Origin: Sphaeramia orbicularis
Lineage: Eukaryota > Chordata > Actinopteri > Kurtiformes > Apogonidae
Direction: 5' to 3'
DNA length: 64,000 bases
Assembly (NCBI RefSeq): GCF_902148855.1
Contig: NC_043964.1
Coordinates: 30,552,840 to 30,616,839 of the forward strand
The translations under genes and the position numbers were made by a program. The stretch's first letter is position 1, and each line of letters starts with the position of its first letter. The notes below the pieces were generated by a model. That model saw only the letters and a program-made list of their open reading frames with translations, was not told the origin of the DNA and did not search any database. This document shows, piece by piece, positions 1 through 12,997 of the stretch.

Positions 1-26
1 ATGGTGAACTCTGAATCAATACTTAA

Positions 27-935
27 CCTATAAAGACCCAGTGCTACCTTTGTGTCACTTCCCACATAAAGTTTTCTCTATATAGAACCTTCCTTAAGGG
101 ATTTGTCACCGTTTATTATAATATTATCCTCTGTATTTTGTGTTTTTCCAATAAAAATCAGGTATTTTCCCAGATTTAATTGACTGATCATGGAGATGTT
201 CATAAAAGCTCAGATTATAGTTAATTCTATAATAATATAATAATATTATAATGTAAGTTGACGGTTAACTGTTACCCATGGTAACACCACTGTGAATGTA
301 CTTTGTTTCTATTTTTCACACACATTTTGGTTATATAATGCAAAACTGTTGAATGAGTTCATTCTAATTTGGTATAGGCCTATTTTATTCATTGTTCTGC
401 CTTGAAGTGTAAGGACAGGAGTGAGTATTTAAAATGTTATTATGTTAAGTTATTTGATGATGAGAATGGGGGTGGGATTAAATAAATTTTTCTTCTTCCC
501 ACTCCTTTTCAAGTGTAGATGAATGATTTTGGAATTTTGAATTTGCATGTATTCTGTAAGTGCTCGAAATACACAAAAATGATGATGATGATGATGATTC
601 TCATATCAGAAACAGAAAAATGAACAAAATGTGACTTTTTCAACAAACTGTATCATTAACCGAACATAAACCTAGTGTCTCCATTCACTGTCATTGATCC
701 AACTCCATGGGTTTTACTGGTGAATTAATGTTGTAGAAGATGATGGTGTTTCCACTTTCACTACAGAGTCTCTGAAAGTCCAAATGGGTCATATCTGATG
801 ACCATAAAAAGATGACAAACTGTATTTTACACAAATTATTTACATATATTGATAGGTTTAATGGATCAGAAGTTATTAAACATTTTATAATGGTAAATGA
901 TTTTGGCAGTCAGTGGTTCTTTGGGTCTTTATGAG
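27..935 (+). mobile_element. piggyBac-like MITE, copy A, with a LINE tail inserted
   Basis: Inverted ends (CCTATAAAGACCCA and TGGGTCTTTATGAG-type) are flanked by TTAA at 23-26 and 936-939. TTAA duplication and CC-starting ends are the hallmark of piggyBac. The body is shared with the copies at 39875, 40411 and 52142. Compared with those, about 380 bases (roughly 225-600) are extra and look like an inserted LINE 3' end. No transposase is present, so it is non-autonomous. Confidence 0.75.
400..600 (+). mobile_element. LINE 3'-end fragment
   Basis: The GGGGGTGGGATTAAATAAA stretch, then CTTCTTCCCACTCCTTTT, then a gatgat-repeat tail parallels the fragment at 51109-51326. It looks like the 3' terminus of a non-LTR retrotransposon with a simple-repeat tail, 5'-truncated and inserted in MITE copy A. 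The exact left edge is unclear. Confidence 0.5.
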
Positions 936-1191
936 TTAAGGTGATAACTTGTTGCTGTTCACCTTCATGACAGATTAAAGATCCTACGAAGTGTGAGCTT
1001 CTGCACCCCACTGAGATACTGCAGGTGGGCTGCAGGAGGTCACTTTCAATAAATAAATTAAAAGGTTTTAAATGTCAGTTTTACAAAGAAATTAGTACAA
1101 AGTATTTTTGACTAAAATAAATAAGATGTACCAAAACAAAGATATATGGGATTAAAATTACAGACATATTTATGACCTGGATTATGTCATA

Positions 1192-1563
1192 CAGTTGCAG
1201 AAAAATTTATTAGACCATCAAAAGTCATCAAAAACAATGGTTATGCAATCAAGTACTAACTCCTGTGTGTATCATGTGACTAAAACAGACAGAAAAGAAA
1301 ACATGGAATGCCTAAAAGCACTGTTTTTGTCAGTACAATGCCATACTTATTGATGTGAGAACTGAAGTGATTTTGGTTATTATCAAGAAAACATGGAAAA
1401 TGGATAGATATCAGCTCTGAAATTAAACTCTTATGAGCTATTTTTGTTGTTATCATTATATTTGTCCAAACAAATCTACCTTTAGTTGTACCAGGCATTA
1501 AAATGAACAAGAAATTGAAGAAAACAAAGGTGGTTTAATAATTTTTTCCATGACGGTGACAGG
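1192..1563 (-). mobile_element. mariner-type MITE, copy 1
   Basis: A roughly 370-base element whose ends read as GAAAAATTTATTAGACC and its inverse. It is the inverted-orientation relative of 43545-43907 and 55464-55827. The left end follows TA. The right end is diverged, so the last few bases are approximate. No coding capacity. Confidence 0.7.
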
Positions 1564-3790
1564 TAAAGCAGGCTGAAACCATGAGGAATATTTGAACATT
1601 TCAAATTGGACCACAGTATTCCTAAATTTGGGAATGAGAGCCACAAATGATGGCGACTGTGTTTCTTGTGAACACAAAACAAACATGGCAAATAAATCAA
1701 CAGGAGTTGCTGGCAGATGCAGCGGGACGAGTAGAGCTGGTGCTGTATTTCTTGTTTCTGTTTTCTCCTCTGGTCTTAGATTGGGGCGTGCAAATATGTG
1801 TGTAATTTCAGCTGCAGACATAGAGGGTGTAGTCATAGGTTTTACAGATGACATGATTGTAGTTCGTTACACTGGGCCAGTGTGACTGCTCCCGCTGTTG
1901 AACAAGGCCAGTTTGGTATGTTGTTGTGTCTGCCTCGCTGTCATCCCTGCCTCACAAGTTCATCTTCACACATTACACAGAAATAGAAAGATGGGGCCAG
2001 GAAGATGCTCCTCCACATTTTTTACTCCTTGGCTACATGCATGTGACACGGATGTTTGTTAGCTGGAAACTCCCCTTTTTTCCCTTTTATCCTGCATCCC
2101 GTTGCCACTCACTCCTTCTTATTTAACCTTTACTGTGGCAATCCCTCTCTTCTTCATTGCTGTCAGCGACAATCAGATGTGTAGCTGTCATACTCTGGTG
2201 GTGCAGGTGCATGTGGGTGGAAGGATGTTTCCTCTTCCTCATTATCCTGTGTTTTATCCTTTTGCTTTAACCCTTAAACATCCTCTCTTCCCCAGCTTGA
2301 TTCTTCTCCTTTCCACAGGTGAATACTCCTGCACCCTCCCTTCTTTTGTCTCCCGTCTATCACCCCCCCACACACCCCTCCTCCCCTCCTTCCCTGCCTC
2401 TGCTTTCTGCTTTCCCAGAGAAGTCAACCTGTTATCAGCAGGGTCTATGAATAGCACACGGTTGGAGCTGCGACCCACTCACCTCCCTAACATAGCTCAT
2501 GTCTTATGCATTGCTCCTGCATGCCAGAATCCCCCCAGCCATTACAAATACTATTTTGGCTGCTACTATAGCTGTAGTTCTCCCAGTGACACCCAGATTC
2601 CCCAAAATTCTTGTGCAGTACTAGAAAAAATCAACACTTAATAGCATATTTAATTGTGCTTTCAGATGGTAGGAAATAATTAAACATCCCACAGTGCTAA
2701 AACCATGTGAACACAGTTAATTAAGAGTCTGTTTCTTCTGTTTAAACGTGGGTGTTGCAGGTGTCGTAGAAAACAAAACTGATAAGACCTATGGATCGGC
2801 ATTCTTCTCCTTTTTCTGCGACAAACCTGTGCGTGCAGTATATTCATCTAAGCATCGCAGCTCAGCAGTCAGAGCTGGATATATGCGCAGATGCAGCGCA
2901 GAGATAAGCTTCTGCTGCCTTCGATGCCATCATTCTTCCTACAGCACTCCTGGAAATTCAGTTATGGCAAGATGCTTATTTCCAAACACTGAAACCTGTT
3001 TACAATGCAGTGAGCAGCAGCATCATCCTCCCTGTGTTTCTCCTCTATGCCACAGCTCCAATAATACACCAGGGACAAGGAGCTTAGCAGTGACAGCCCC
3101 AAATCCCTCTTTCCACAGCACTGATTTCTGGATTAAGGAGGGGAGATTTCCACACCTCTGAATTGTATTGTGTTACGGGGCTCATGCATCTTTTCACGCA
3201 TCTTTTCTTTTGCGCCGTGCATCGAAATGGGAGCATTTCCTTATTTACACAGAATTAAAATGACTCTGGATGGGGCATGAGGCTATAACGTGGATGAGTT
3301 TTGAAGCAGGGAGAAGGTGGAGAAGAAGAGTGATTACTGTGGTAAACCCCCTTTATTTAGGGATTTTGGAGCCTCATAATAAACAGAACACCTAAAAAGA
3401 GTGTTTATGCATATTTTAGTTCCTGAAAAGCGTTTTCACTCAAGACGTGCTGGATTTTTGGCTTGCTAAGATTTACATTTCGACACATACTCCCATTACT
3501 TTGACAGATTTGGATGCCACAGAAAGGTTAGGAATATTTTCATTCCAGTCAGATATAAAACCTCACCATTCAAACCTCCTTTTCCTCCTCCTCCACGTCT
3601 CAGCCACTCCTTTTTCCTCTCCCTCTGTCCTCCAGGACCCTCCTCAAGTCCGCCGTCATTTTTACTTCATTCCATTATGGAACATTGTTTTGACTTTCCA
3701 GGTTCCGCATTCCAACACACAGCATTCCGACCTGCCTGCTGGACCGCCGGAAGAATTCCTGGGCTGTGATTATCCACTCATATTTCATTT
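1564..3790. other. no gene recognised
   Basis: Unique-looking sequence with C/T-rich patches around 2270-2420. Open frames of up to 179 codons occur, but their peptides have no recognisable domain and the composition is not coding-like. Confidence 0.5.
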
Positions 3791-3794
3791 ACAC

Positions 3795-3844
3795 CACACA
3801 CACACACATACACACACACACACACACGCACACACACACACATA
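3795..3844. repeat. (CA)n microsatellite
   Basis: Slightly interrupted CA dinucleotide repeat of about 50 bases. Confidence 0.9.
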
Positions 3845-5052
3845 CAGAATGGGGCAATAAATTAATGAAATGGGCTTCACTCTTTTATTACCACTGAAGA
3901 AAGGTTTATTGTTTCTTGTTGCAGGGGGTTGAATTGATTTACAGAAGCATTCCAAAATGTCCAAATGTCATTGATTTGCTTCTGAGTGATCAATCTGATG
4001 AGATTTGTGTTTTTTTAACAGATGCTGTACGGCAGCAGAGTGTGTTTTTGTGTGTGCGTTTTGCTCAAGTTTTTCTTCCTTGGTGAGCCAAATTAAACAC
4101 AGCTTTATTGCCTGTTTATTTTACATTTATCTAGAAATTAACTTGTGAAGTGCAATTAATTATAGAGTCGGAAATTACGAAAATCTACATCAATCAAAAA
4201 GGAAAAGAGGAATTTCCCCCAGTGATGCTTTGGCAGATATTATGTACTGTATGTGCATTCTTAATTAAGGCCCAACACACATTATGTAGGAGAAACAGTA
4301 ATTTTAGGCTGGAATGAATAAACAAATTGAACTCATTTGTGTATCTAGTGCAGACACATTAATGTATGTCGACTACACACACGCATGCACATACTCACAA
4401 CACAACACACAACCTACCAGTTGGCAGTGGGTGTTAATTGTGTTGGGCCTCAGGGCAAAAATAACATTGCAGCAAAGACAGAGAGACAGAGTGTGTTCTG
4501 TCTTTCAGCAGCCTACGCCTCTCTGTCATGACAAAAGTACACAATCATGTTACAATCATTAAACACACTGTAGGCCCTTTCCCACAAATAAAATGGCACG
4601 GCGTGCACAGTCTGAAGAAAACTCTAATACTTTTCTGTTGTACATGCTTTCATCCTTTTCTTATTTAAAGCTTATATCCCCCAGTGAACCCCAACAGACA
4701 GTGTTTTCATGAGTATATGGCTGTTAATTGCTAATTAGGCTGGTGTAGCAACAGACCCCTGTGTGAGGTGGTAGCACTGTGTCGGTGTACACAGAATAAT
4801 TACAATGAAAGGTGTTGTAAGAGCATGTCAACATCTGCTCCCTGTGTGGAAGTAAAAAGAAAGGGTTTCTGAGAGGAGCACTCACTAATGTGACAGACTC
4901 CTCTCACCAGTGCGGTGATATTTGCACAAATGTGGAATCAGGAGAATATTCCACGGGTCATTTGTTGCTGCGAAGATAAGAATTCGGTCTTAAAAAAAGA
5001 ACAGAGAAGATATTATTGTTTTAAGCTTAGAGAGCAGAAACATCCTTTACAT
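3845..5052. other. no gene; candidate conserved non-coding stretch at about 4080-4240
   Basis: 4080-4240 is AT-rich and unique, with several homeodomain-type TTAATTA/AATTAAT cores, a composition common in deep vertebrate non-coding elements. Conservation cannot be tested here. Confidence 0.25.
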
Positions 5053-5835
5053 CACAGGTGTCAAACATACGGCCCGTGGGCAAAAACCGGCTCGGGTCCA
5101 ATCCGGCCCGTGGGATGAATTTGTAAAATGCAAAAATTACTCTGAACATATTAACAATCAAAGATTTTAAAGTAATTTTAGTTCAGGGGCCATATACATA
5201 CCGATATGATCTCAAGTGGATTGGACCAGTAAAATACTATCATAACAACCTATAAATCATGACAACTCCAATTTTTTCTGTTTACATTTACAAACTATCC
5301 TTTAATGAAAAAAAGTGAATAATCTGAACAAATATGATCAGACCTGTAAAATACTATTATAATTAACTATAAATAATGACAACTCCAAATTTTTCTCTTT
5401 GTTTTGGTATAAAAAAGTAAAATTACATGAAAATGATGACCTTTACAAACTATCCTTTTAGACAAAATGTGAATAACCTGAAGAAATATGAACAACATGA
5501 AATGTCTTAAAAGAAGTAAGTGCTGTTTTAACAATATTCTGGCTGTTGCTAAATGTTTTGTGTATTTGTAAATCCACTGTGATCTGGAAGTTGCAATGCA
5601 TATGTGTAAATGATAAACTGAGGTATAATATTGCTAAAATTGCAATTATTTTCCTTAAGACATATGAGGTTGTTCATGTTATTCACATTTTTAAGGAAAC
5701 TTTATAGATGTAAACATTTTCACAATGGAATTGTACTTTTTTCACTGTTATTATTTTACTGGTTTGACCTACTTCAGATCACATTGGGTTGAATTAATCA
5801 AAAATTGAGTAAACTAAAATGAGTCTGACACACAG
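5053..5835 (+). mobile_element. hAT-like non-autonomous element, copy 1
   Basis: The left end CACAGGTGTCAAAC, followed by GGCCCGTGGGC, and the right end GTCTGACACACAG are imperfect inverted repeats of the CAGGGGTGTCAAA type seen in hAT elements. The body (for example TGGATTGGACCAGTAAAATA) is shared with 41651-42261. No clear 8-bp target duplication remains, so it is old. Confidence 0.55.
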
Positions 5836-8800
5836 AAGCAATACTACTGAATAATTTAATGTACGCAAATCATCTGATTACTTAAATGACCTTTTTTTTT
5901 TGAGACAACAGTAAATTGTTCAGGTCAGAGTAGTTGAACTTTTGGAAGGACCAAGCATTAAACTGAGGCTACTTTGGGACTAAATGACATTTGAGTACAC
6001 ACAAACCACTTGGCATGTCAGCAGGATATTGGTAATGGAATCTGAAAATGACAAACAGCGTCTGTATCTCACGCATCTCATATGCCATGTGCCTGAACCA
6101 TGGGTGAATCTGGGCTGCACACGCTGTCTTCACATTCCACACGAAGCTTAAATATGTTCTGTGTGTGTGTACATGCAGGTGTGTAATGTTCTGAAGTTAA
6201 AGCCACCTTGTTATACAACTAGTCAGTAAAATATCTTCAATCTTATCATGAAATTCACTTTGTTTCTGTCTTTGATGCTAATTCCTGATGCTCTGTCGAC
6301 ATAAAGCATGTGTCTGTGTGTTTGAGGTCTGGGACTACAGCACACTGCAAAGCTTGTCTGTGGCTAAAACTATTCAAAAAAACACATGTTGGTCTAATGG
6401 ATTTAATATGGCTGTAAATTACAGTCAACAGAGTGCAGGAGCATCAGTACCACTCACATGGAAATGAGCGCTACTCGAGTGTCTTTTATCGCTGTATTCA
6501 AAGCTTTATCAGTCATGTGTGTGTGCGCTACATCTTCATTTCCATGCATATTTCAACAGGCCTGTTCAAAGACATTAGTCGACTGAGTTGAGTGCATTTG
6601 TGGTCACCTAAGTTTTAGTTGTTCATGTCTTTTCGTCTTCTTATTTCTTTCTCCTCTCTTACGGTTTCTTTTCTGTCATGATTGGTTTTATAGACTCTAA
6701 CAGCTTTGCATGGATTTCTTCTAAGTCTATGATTATTTTCATGCTTCATTTGAATGGATTGTCTAATTATCCAGACAACTGCTCATACAAAAATAGTGCG
6801 TAAAGGCAGCTGCTTGAACACTTTGAACAGCAATTTGTGTGCGTTGCTGTGTATTCCGCAATTTATGACACAGAACACTGAAATCCGTGCAAGCCTTTGG
6901 TGCTTTGGTTTAGTTAATAATTAATGTTGTGTTGCAATAAGGACAATCCCAAGTGCTTGTTTGCAGCATAATGTGATATTTAAAAAGCAATGTCTCGTCT
7001 TCAGGGCTATGATGCTTGAATAGTAACATGAGGATGTATGCATGTGCAACCAGGTTAAGATGTATGCATGAAGTGTGTGCGCATGAATGAGTGTGTATGT
7101 TTAAACTGTTGATTGTATGAGTGGTGTTAGCGTGCAGGCAGATTTTAACCTGCGCCTCTGCCTCATTAGGCCTGCCTCCGTTGCCATGGTTGTCTATTAG
7201 AGCAGCGGAGATTAAAGACTCATTTACATGTGAAAGAGGAGAGTGGTTAGAGAGAGAGAACACGGGTGAGAGACTACTACGTTCTGCACCGTACTCACTT
7301 GAGAGTGTTCTAGAGAAGAGGGTCAGATAGGGCACAGGCAAATGTTTGCAGACGTTTCGGCCAAAGTTTTTGCATTTCATATCAATGTTTGTTACCAACA
7401 CGCTTTGTTCTGATGATGTTTTGTTTTAGATGCCCCAGCTGAGTTTTAGTGTAAGTGGAATCATAAGTGTGCTGTCTGTGTTTGGATGCATGATCAAAGC
7501 AAATATTGATGATGTACATTAACTGCATTTATGAAAAGTTATTACATAAATCCCTTCCTTTGCACATAATATTATATAACTTCTAGTGTAGCTGTGTACA
7601 TGTGTTTGGTGTCTGTGTGAGACAGCTGGAGGTTTGCATACTGCATGTAGGCCAACATCTGGCATCCTGTCACACCTCTTTCTCAAAAAAAAAAAAAAAG
7701 ACAGAGAGAGAACGTGAAATAGAGAAGGAAATTACTAAATGCAATTTAAAAGCAAGAACTTTGCAATTAGTTTGGGAAAAAAGCACAATAAAATGACTGT
7801 GAGAGGAAATGAAGTACTGTACTATGTTGTCACAGTGCAGCTTGTTGTTCAGGGGATCTGCAAGGTGGACTTAATGCCTTTAAGCATGTAATTACCGAGT
7901 CTGTTCATGGGAGGCATGAGTCACCTCTTACTCTCATTCTCTATTTAATGTTCATCATGAACCAAAGCAGGAAAGGCAAAGCAGAGCGTTCTGTTTCAGT
8001 CTGAGTCACGGCACTGAGAAGGGTTTGACCAAAACAAGCCACAAGATCAGCTCACCTCTCTGTAAACTCACAACGCGCCATATGACGAAACAAGCTGACA
8101 AATTCACAACTCTTCAATCAGATTACAAAGTCTGCTTTTCCTCCGGTCGAATATATTCCAAGAGAGCAACAATACAGACAGTCCCAACACTGATTCGTGC
8201 CATGTATCGCCTTCACATTCTCAGTCAACACGCAGAGTCCATGAAAATCACAATAGCCTTTCCCAATAGAGAATCTGCTAGCCATATTTTAGATTCTTAA
8301 TAAGCCAAGTCTGTGTGTGCTACAGGCAGCAACAGCAAGAAGAAGATCTCCTCTATGAATATTAATGTGTAGTACGGGGGAGGTTGAGGGGCAGGGAGGG
8401 TGGGGAACCAAAGCCTCCTCCAAATCCTTCGCAGATAAACTGAGAGAGGAAGAGAGATGATTACACGCATGGTTTTTCACAGGGCTCCCCCAAATCTCAT
8501 TTTCTGTAGTGCATTTTAATGGGATCCTCACACACACCTCAGCCGGCTAAGTCTCTGGATGCTGCCGTTAAAGGCGGCTGATAAATTTCCAGCTCCTGTG
8601 AATTTTTACATGCGGCGCTGCGAGGGCGAACGGCAACGTGTTTTGTCACGGTTTTTATGCGAGCAAAAACCGGGCCTTGTCGACCTTTTGTCTTTGTAAT
8701 GTGCCGTATGTATCACTGTCATTTAAATGCGGCCTCAGACAATGGAGGGCTGCGTGAGATGGATGAGATGAGGAGCTAAAATAGGAATCAAAGTCATTCT

Positions 8801-11800
8801 CAGCTGCAGATGATGGAATAGGTCAGTACACATAAGCCCGGAGGGAAAAAGGTTCGGACACATGTGTGACATGACAACACCGGGGACAAAATGTTTATAT
8901 GAAGAAGAATTGGTGACTCCTGATGACGCTGCAGAGTTTTTGCAGAATCGCCCTTTACTGTTGAAATCTTATCATATGCCATAATGTCCTATTTGGAAAT
9001 CCAAGACTCGTGCATTGATCTCACTGCCCTCTCCGTCCAATTTATGTTTATAGCCGATCGCCATCAGAGTGACCTGAGCACACACAGGGGACTGTTCAAT
9101 TACACACAGTTTCTGCACATGTCCATCAATAATCCAGATGAAGCAATCATTCATGCAACCATTTTAATCAATACCTTCAAGAGAACCAGTCAAACTCAGA
9201 GTCACGTGACTGAGGTTTCCCTTTAGTTTTATGACATGGCTACTCCATCCATTTTTACTACGTGGATTTTACCAGCTATTCAGCATCAATCTGTTGGTTA
9301 AACGGGTCATTCATTAGTCTTTATGGAGTGGCTGCACTTTCTGTTCACAAACACGAGAACTGAGCGCGCTTTGGAAACAGAAGTTTACTGCAACATTGTT
9401 AAACTCCCTTTATTTGACATGTTGTTCTCGATTTATTGCAAAGAGGCATTCCCTTGATTATAAACGCACAAAGGTCAGTTACTATCACTGGAGTAAATCT
9501 GTGAAAAGAGCGTAATAATGTCCTCATATTGACGAAACCTTAAGTGGAGATTAAATGCTTTTTTTGGTCTCTTTAATGGAGTAAAGGACCCTATTGCATT
9601 TTGAAAAAAACACATCTTTGAGGTGAATTGTGAGAACAAGCACAGAGTGAAATACATACACTGGCAATCGAGCTACAACATGCTTTCATGAGTTTTACCT
9701 CAAAGGCTTTTGGGTAAAATATTGAGTATTAAAAATAGTGCATAACAATTGTCCATTTGTTTTGTAATGGTATAAAACCTCCCATTTCTGTATTTGTTAA
9801 TAGTTCCTATTTCCTTAAAAAAGCATTAATATTGCAAGGCTTTATACAGATTCTACAGAGTTAATATAATCTTTGAGGCTGTTTTACTGAAATGCTGTGA
9901 TCTGGATAGAAAGAGACATGTGTTACTAGTGGGATCAGTCACATGAAACTATGAAGTATTCTGTGGTTTTTCTGACCAGAGGCATGTGTCTTTTCAGGGA
10001 TGAGTGAAAAAGTGAGCTGACATGTAGTGTGTATGTAGCTCTGAACAGTCTTGTTCTTCTCCTCAGCTTTGTGTGTTCAGAGCTAGTATAAACAACACGA
10101 TCTGCCATCGTGGCACTAATATAAAAGAGCAGATGACAAGTGTCTGTGTTTGCACTTGTGTGATAACCAGAACATTTGTGCTACTTGTGTGAATCGGCAA
10201 GGCTGACTGATGGAACAAGAGATTCAGCCAGTGCTAATGATGGCTTTTTGTTTTGAGATTTCATGGTTATGTTTCTGCAGCCGTGTTAACCATCCAGAGG
10301 CATGATCCCCCCCTGCTCTGTTCTTTCTCGTCTCATTTGTCTAATAAGCATTTTTCTCAACTCACTAATTGGCGTAGTTTCTCCAGCTTTCTGTGACTGA
10401 AAGTTTCTGACAGCAAAAGGCATACAGAGCCTAACTGAGCCTGCCCGACTGTGTGAGCAACTACATGTGCCTGTATATGTGATAAGTCAGATTCAGCCAA
10501 TTCAGAAGGAAGCAGGAAAGGTGTGAGCACAGCTGCTGCGCTCACTCACAAGCTCAAAAGTGTTAGATTAACATCACACATCCCAGCCCTCCTCTCTCAT
10601 CCACCGCTCTGACAGGCCCAACCCAGGCAATACAGCATCGACTGAAATGTGTGTGTGTGTGTGTGTGTACTCCCTTGTATGTGGAAGAGAAAAGCACATG
10701 AAACTGTGATCTCTTCCATAATTCCCTTTAAGCCACAGTAGCTCTGTGTGTGAAGCCTTAGCCATTTATTTGTGTGCTGTGTGAGCACGCATACAGTGTG
10801 TAGTTTCTGCAAAGGTGTGAAGCACACCCCAAAATCTGTGGTTTGGAGTGACACAGTTCTGTCTATAAACTAACAATTAAGGTTTACAGCTATTGTACTG
10901 GTTGTGTGTATTGTCGTGTGTTTAGCTGTGAATTTTGTTACTTTGGACATATGCTTTAATTTGGTTTATTTTCTGTTTTGTGTCCATTTGCAGAAATCTG
11001 TCTCCAGTGACACAGATACGTGAAAACATGAGCTTCATCAGGTTTGATCCAATTGTTTTCACACTAAGAAAATGTGATCATACTGACAGCTTGTTGGTCA
11101 TCCTGTCTCCTCGGGCAGCACAAACACAAAAGAGGCTTTTCGAAACAAGCACTAGCCGCGACTCAAGGAGTTTGGCGAGAGCTTCACCCTGACGTAGGCT
11201 CTCCAACTCAGGCCATGAGGAAGACAACCTTCCCTTTGTGATGCTGTGAGCGTGGGTAAAAGCGAACGGTCACGAACTGTTACTTCAGCTGTCACCATAT
11301 CTGGATGTGAAGTGTCATTCGCTTATTTCCCACCCTCGGTAGTCACATACTTTTATAACCAAAGGCTATCTGCTGCGGCGGTGGCGGGGATGATTAAGCA
11401 GGATTTACGTCGATCCTCAACCCTCCCTTACTCCCAAAGCAAAGCCAGGTTTGCAGCACTTCAGAGCGGGGTGACTCATTGAGGGATTGCCAGTTGTGTC
11501 AGAGATAAAGACAGTGAAGGAGGCTCTGACTGACAGAATGGAAAGTGTAAACACAAAGGACCTCCAGGCATCTTGTCTTTTGACACCGGTCTCTCTTACC
11601 CCCTGTGTTTTTTGCCTTAGCCGGTGGTTGGAACAGATTCATTTACTTGTTTCCTTTGATTTCTCCTCTCATGTCATCCTTGCAGTGTTTTCCTGCGAAA
11701 ACCCTCCACTCTGAAAGAAAAAAAACAGCATTCCTTTGTGTAACCAATCATGTCGTCTCTGCCCAGTAGGAAACTGCTGTCCAATCCATAAGTCATGATA

Positions 11801-12990
11801 ACAACCGTCTTCCTCCTTTCCTCCTACACACGCCACACACACACAGACACACACACTGTAACACATGCAGTGGAAAACCTCCTCCTCGCTCAGAGCATGA
11901 TGTCAGACGTCTGCTGGCTGACAGGTCTTGCCATGGGAAAAACACACATAAGTGTTTGTAAGTGTGTGTGCACGCACCACAGGGACCTCGCAGGCACATC
12001 AGCACACTCATCCACATGCACCACATGTGTACAGGCATACTCCAGACACACAGATGGAAATGACTTGCACATACACCAAAGAAAAAAAAAAGATTCTGCT
12101 GTAAAACATAATGGCGGATTCATTGTGTCGTTGTGATTTCAGTGACTGTGGCCAAACAGCTGACAAAGTGATCAAGAGAAATTCTGTATTCAATCGCACA
12201 AATGGCAAGAATGATTAAGTATTTAGTTCTATAATGTGCTTTAAACCCCCATCTACTCCTTTTTGCCAGGACTCCAGTTTAATTTTGTCTCCCATCCTTT
12301 AGGCTGCTCTATGAAATGCCCACTCTCCCCATATGGCCTGTGTATTGATTTGCCATTATGTTGTATGGGGGAGAAAATCCATGACTCTCCTTTTAAATAA
12401 CCATCACATGAAGACAAGAGAGATATATCACGGAGAAACCATATCGAATTGGAACACATGGGATGCCCAATGTAAGCAAGGCAATCTTCTCTGTGTGTCT
12501 TATGTCTGACAAAGACGAAGCTCGTGAATTATCTTAAGCTGTGCTGAATCAGGCTTTTCTGGAGACCCTGATTGTGTGTATTGTTGTGAGGGATTCCTCT
12601 TCACATAAGGGAATGCTTTCATCTCACTATTCAGTAGGCATAGTTTGGGTATTGAAGTCTTCTTGTTTACAGCGAGAAGGAGTTAAGCTCAAATACAAGG
12701 ACGTTCTGGACCTCGGAGAAGACAAAATAAATTTTAACTTCACGTTCATAAACTTTCTTAAGTCTCCAGCTGCTTATTTTATTGTTTTTTATTATGGATT
12801 GTACTTACTGCAACAATACCCATTGCCCAAAATGTTTACTATACCTCATTAAGTTTTAATCGATTCTAAAATAACTTTAAACATTTTGTCTTCACTGAAC
12901 AATTCACCAAATTGAGCTTGTTTTCTATTTGTCTTCCAAAACCAAGGAGAAAGCAACATTTTATTACAGAAAATTGTGAATTTTCAAGCT
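5836..12990. other. gene-free stretch upstream of cbx4
   Basis: No protein-coding exon was recognised on either strand. It contains a short A-run near 7685, a (GT)n near 10650 and CA-rich patches near 11830. Stretches at 7100-7230 and 8550-8760 are unique and balanced in composition and could be regulatory. No repeat family seen elsewhere in the window recurs here. Confidence 0.5.
8550..8760. promoter_or_regulatory. candidate conserved non-coding element
   Basis: Unique, CpG-containing, non-repetitive sequence with no coding potential, including GTTAAAGGCGGCTGATAAAT. It resembles vertebrate developmental enhancers in texture only. The call is weak without alignment. Confidence 0.2.
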
Positions 12991-12997
12991 TCATTAA

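Noticed and set aside
271-285. Perfect 15-base palindrome GTTACCCATGGTAAC matching an RFX X-box
   Set aside because: It lies in sequence inserted in a MITE with no gene nearby; probably a chance or transposon motif.
2102-2641. 179-codon plus-strand frame
   Set aside because: C/T-rich composition, no recognisable domain, no splice context and no sign of codon bias.
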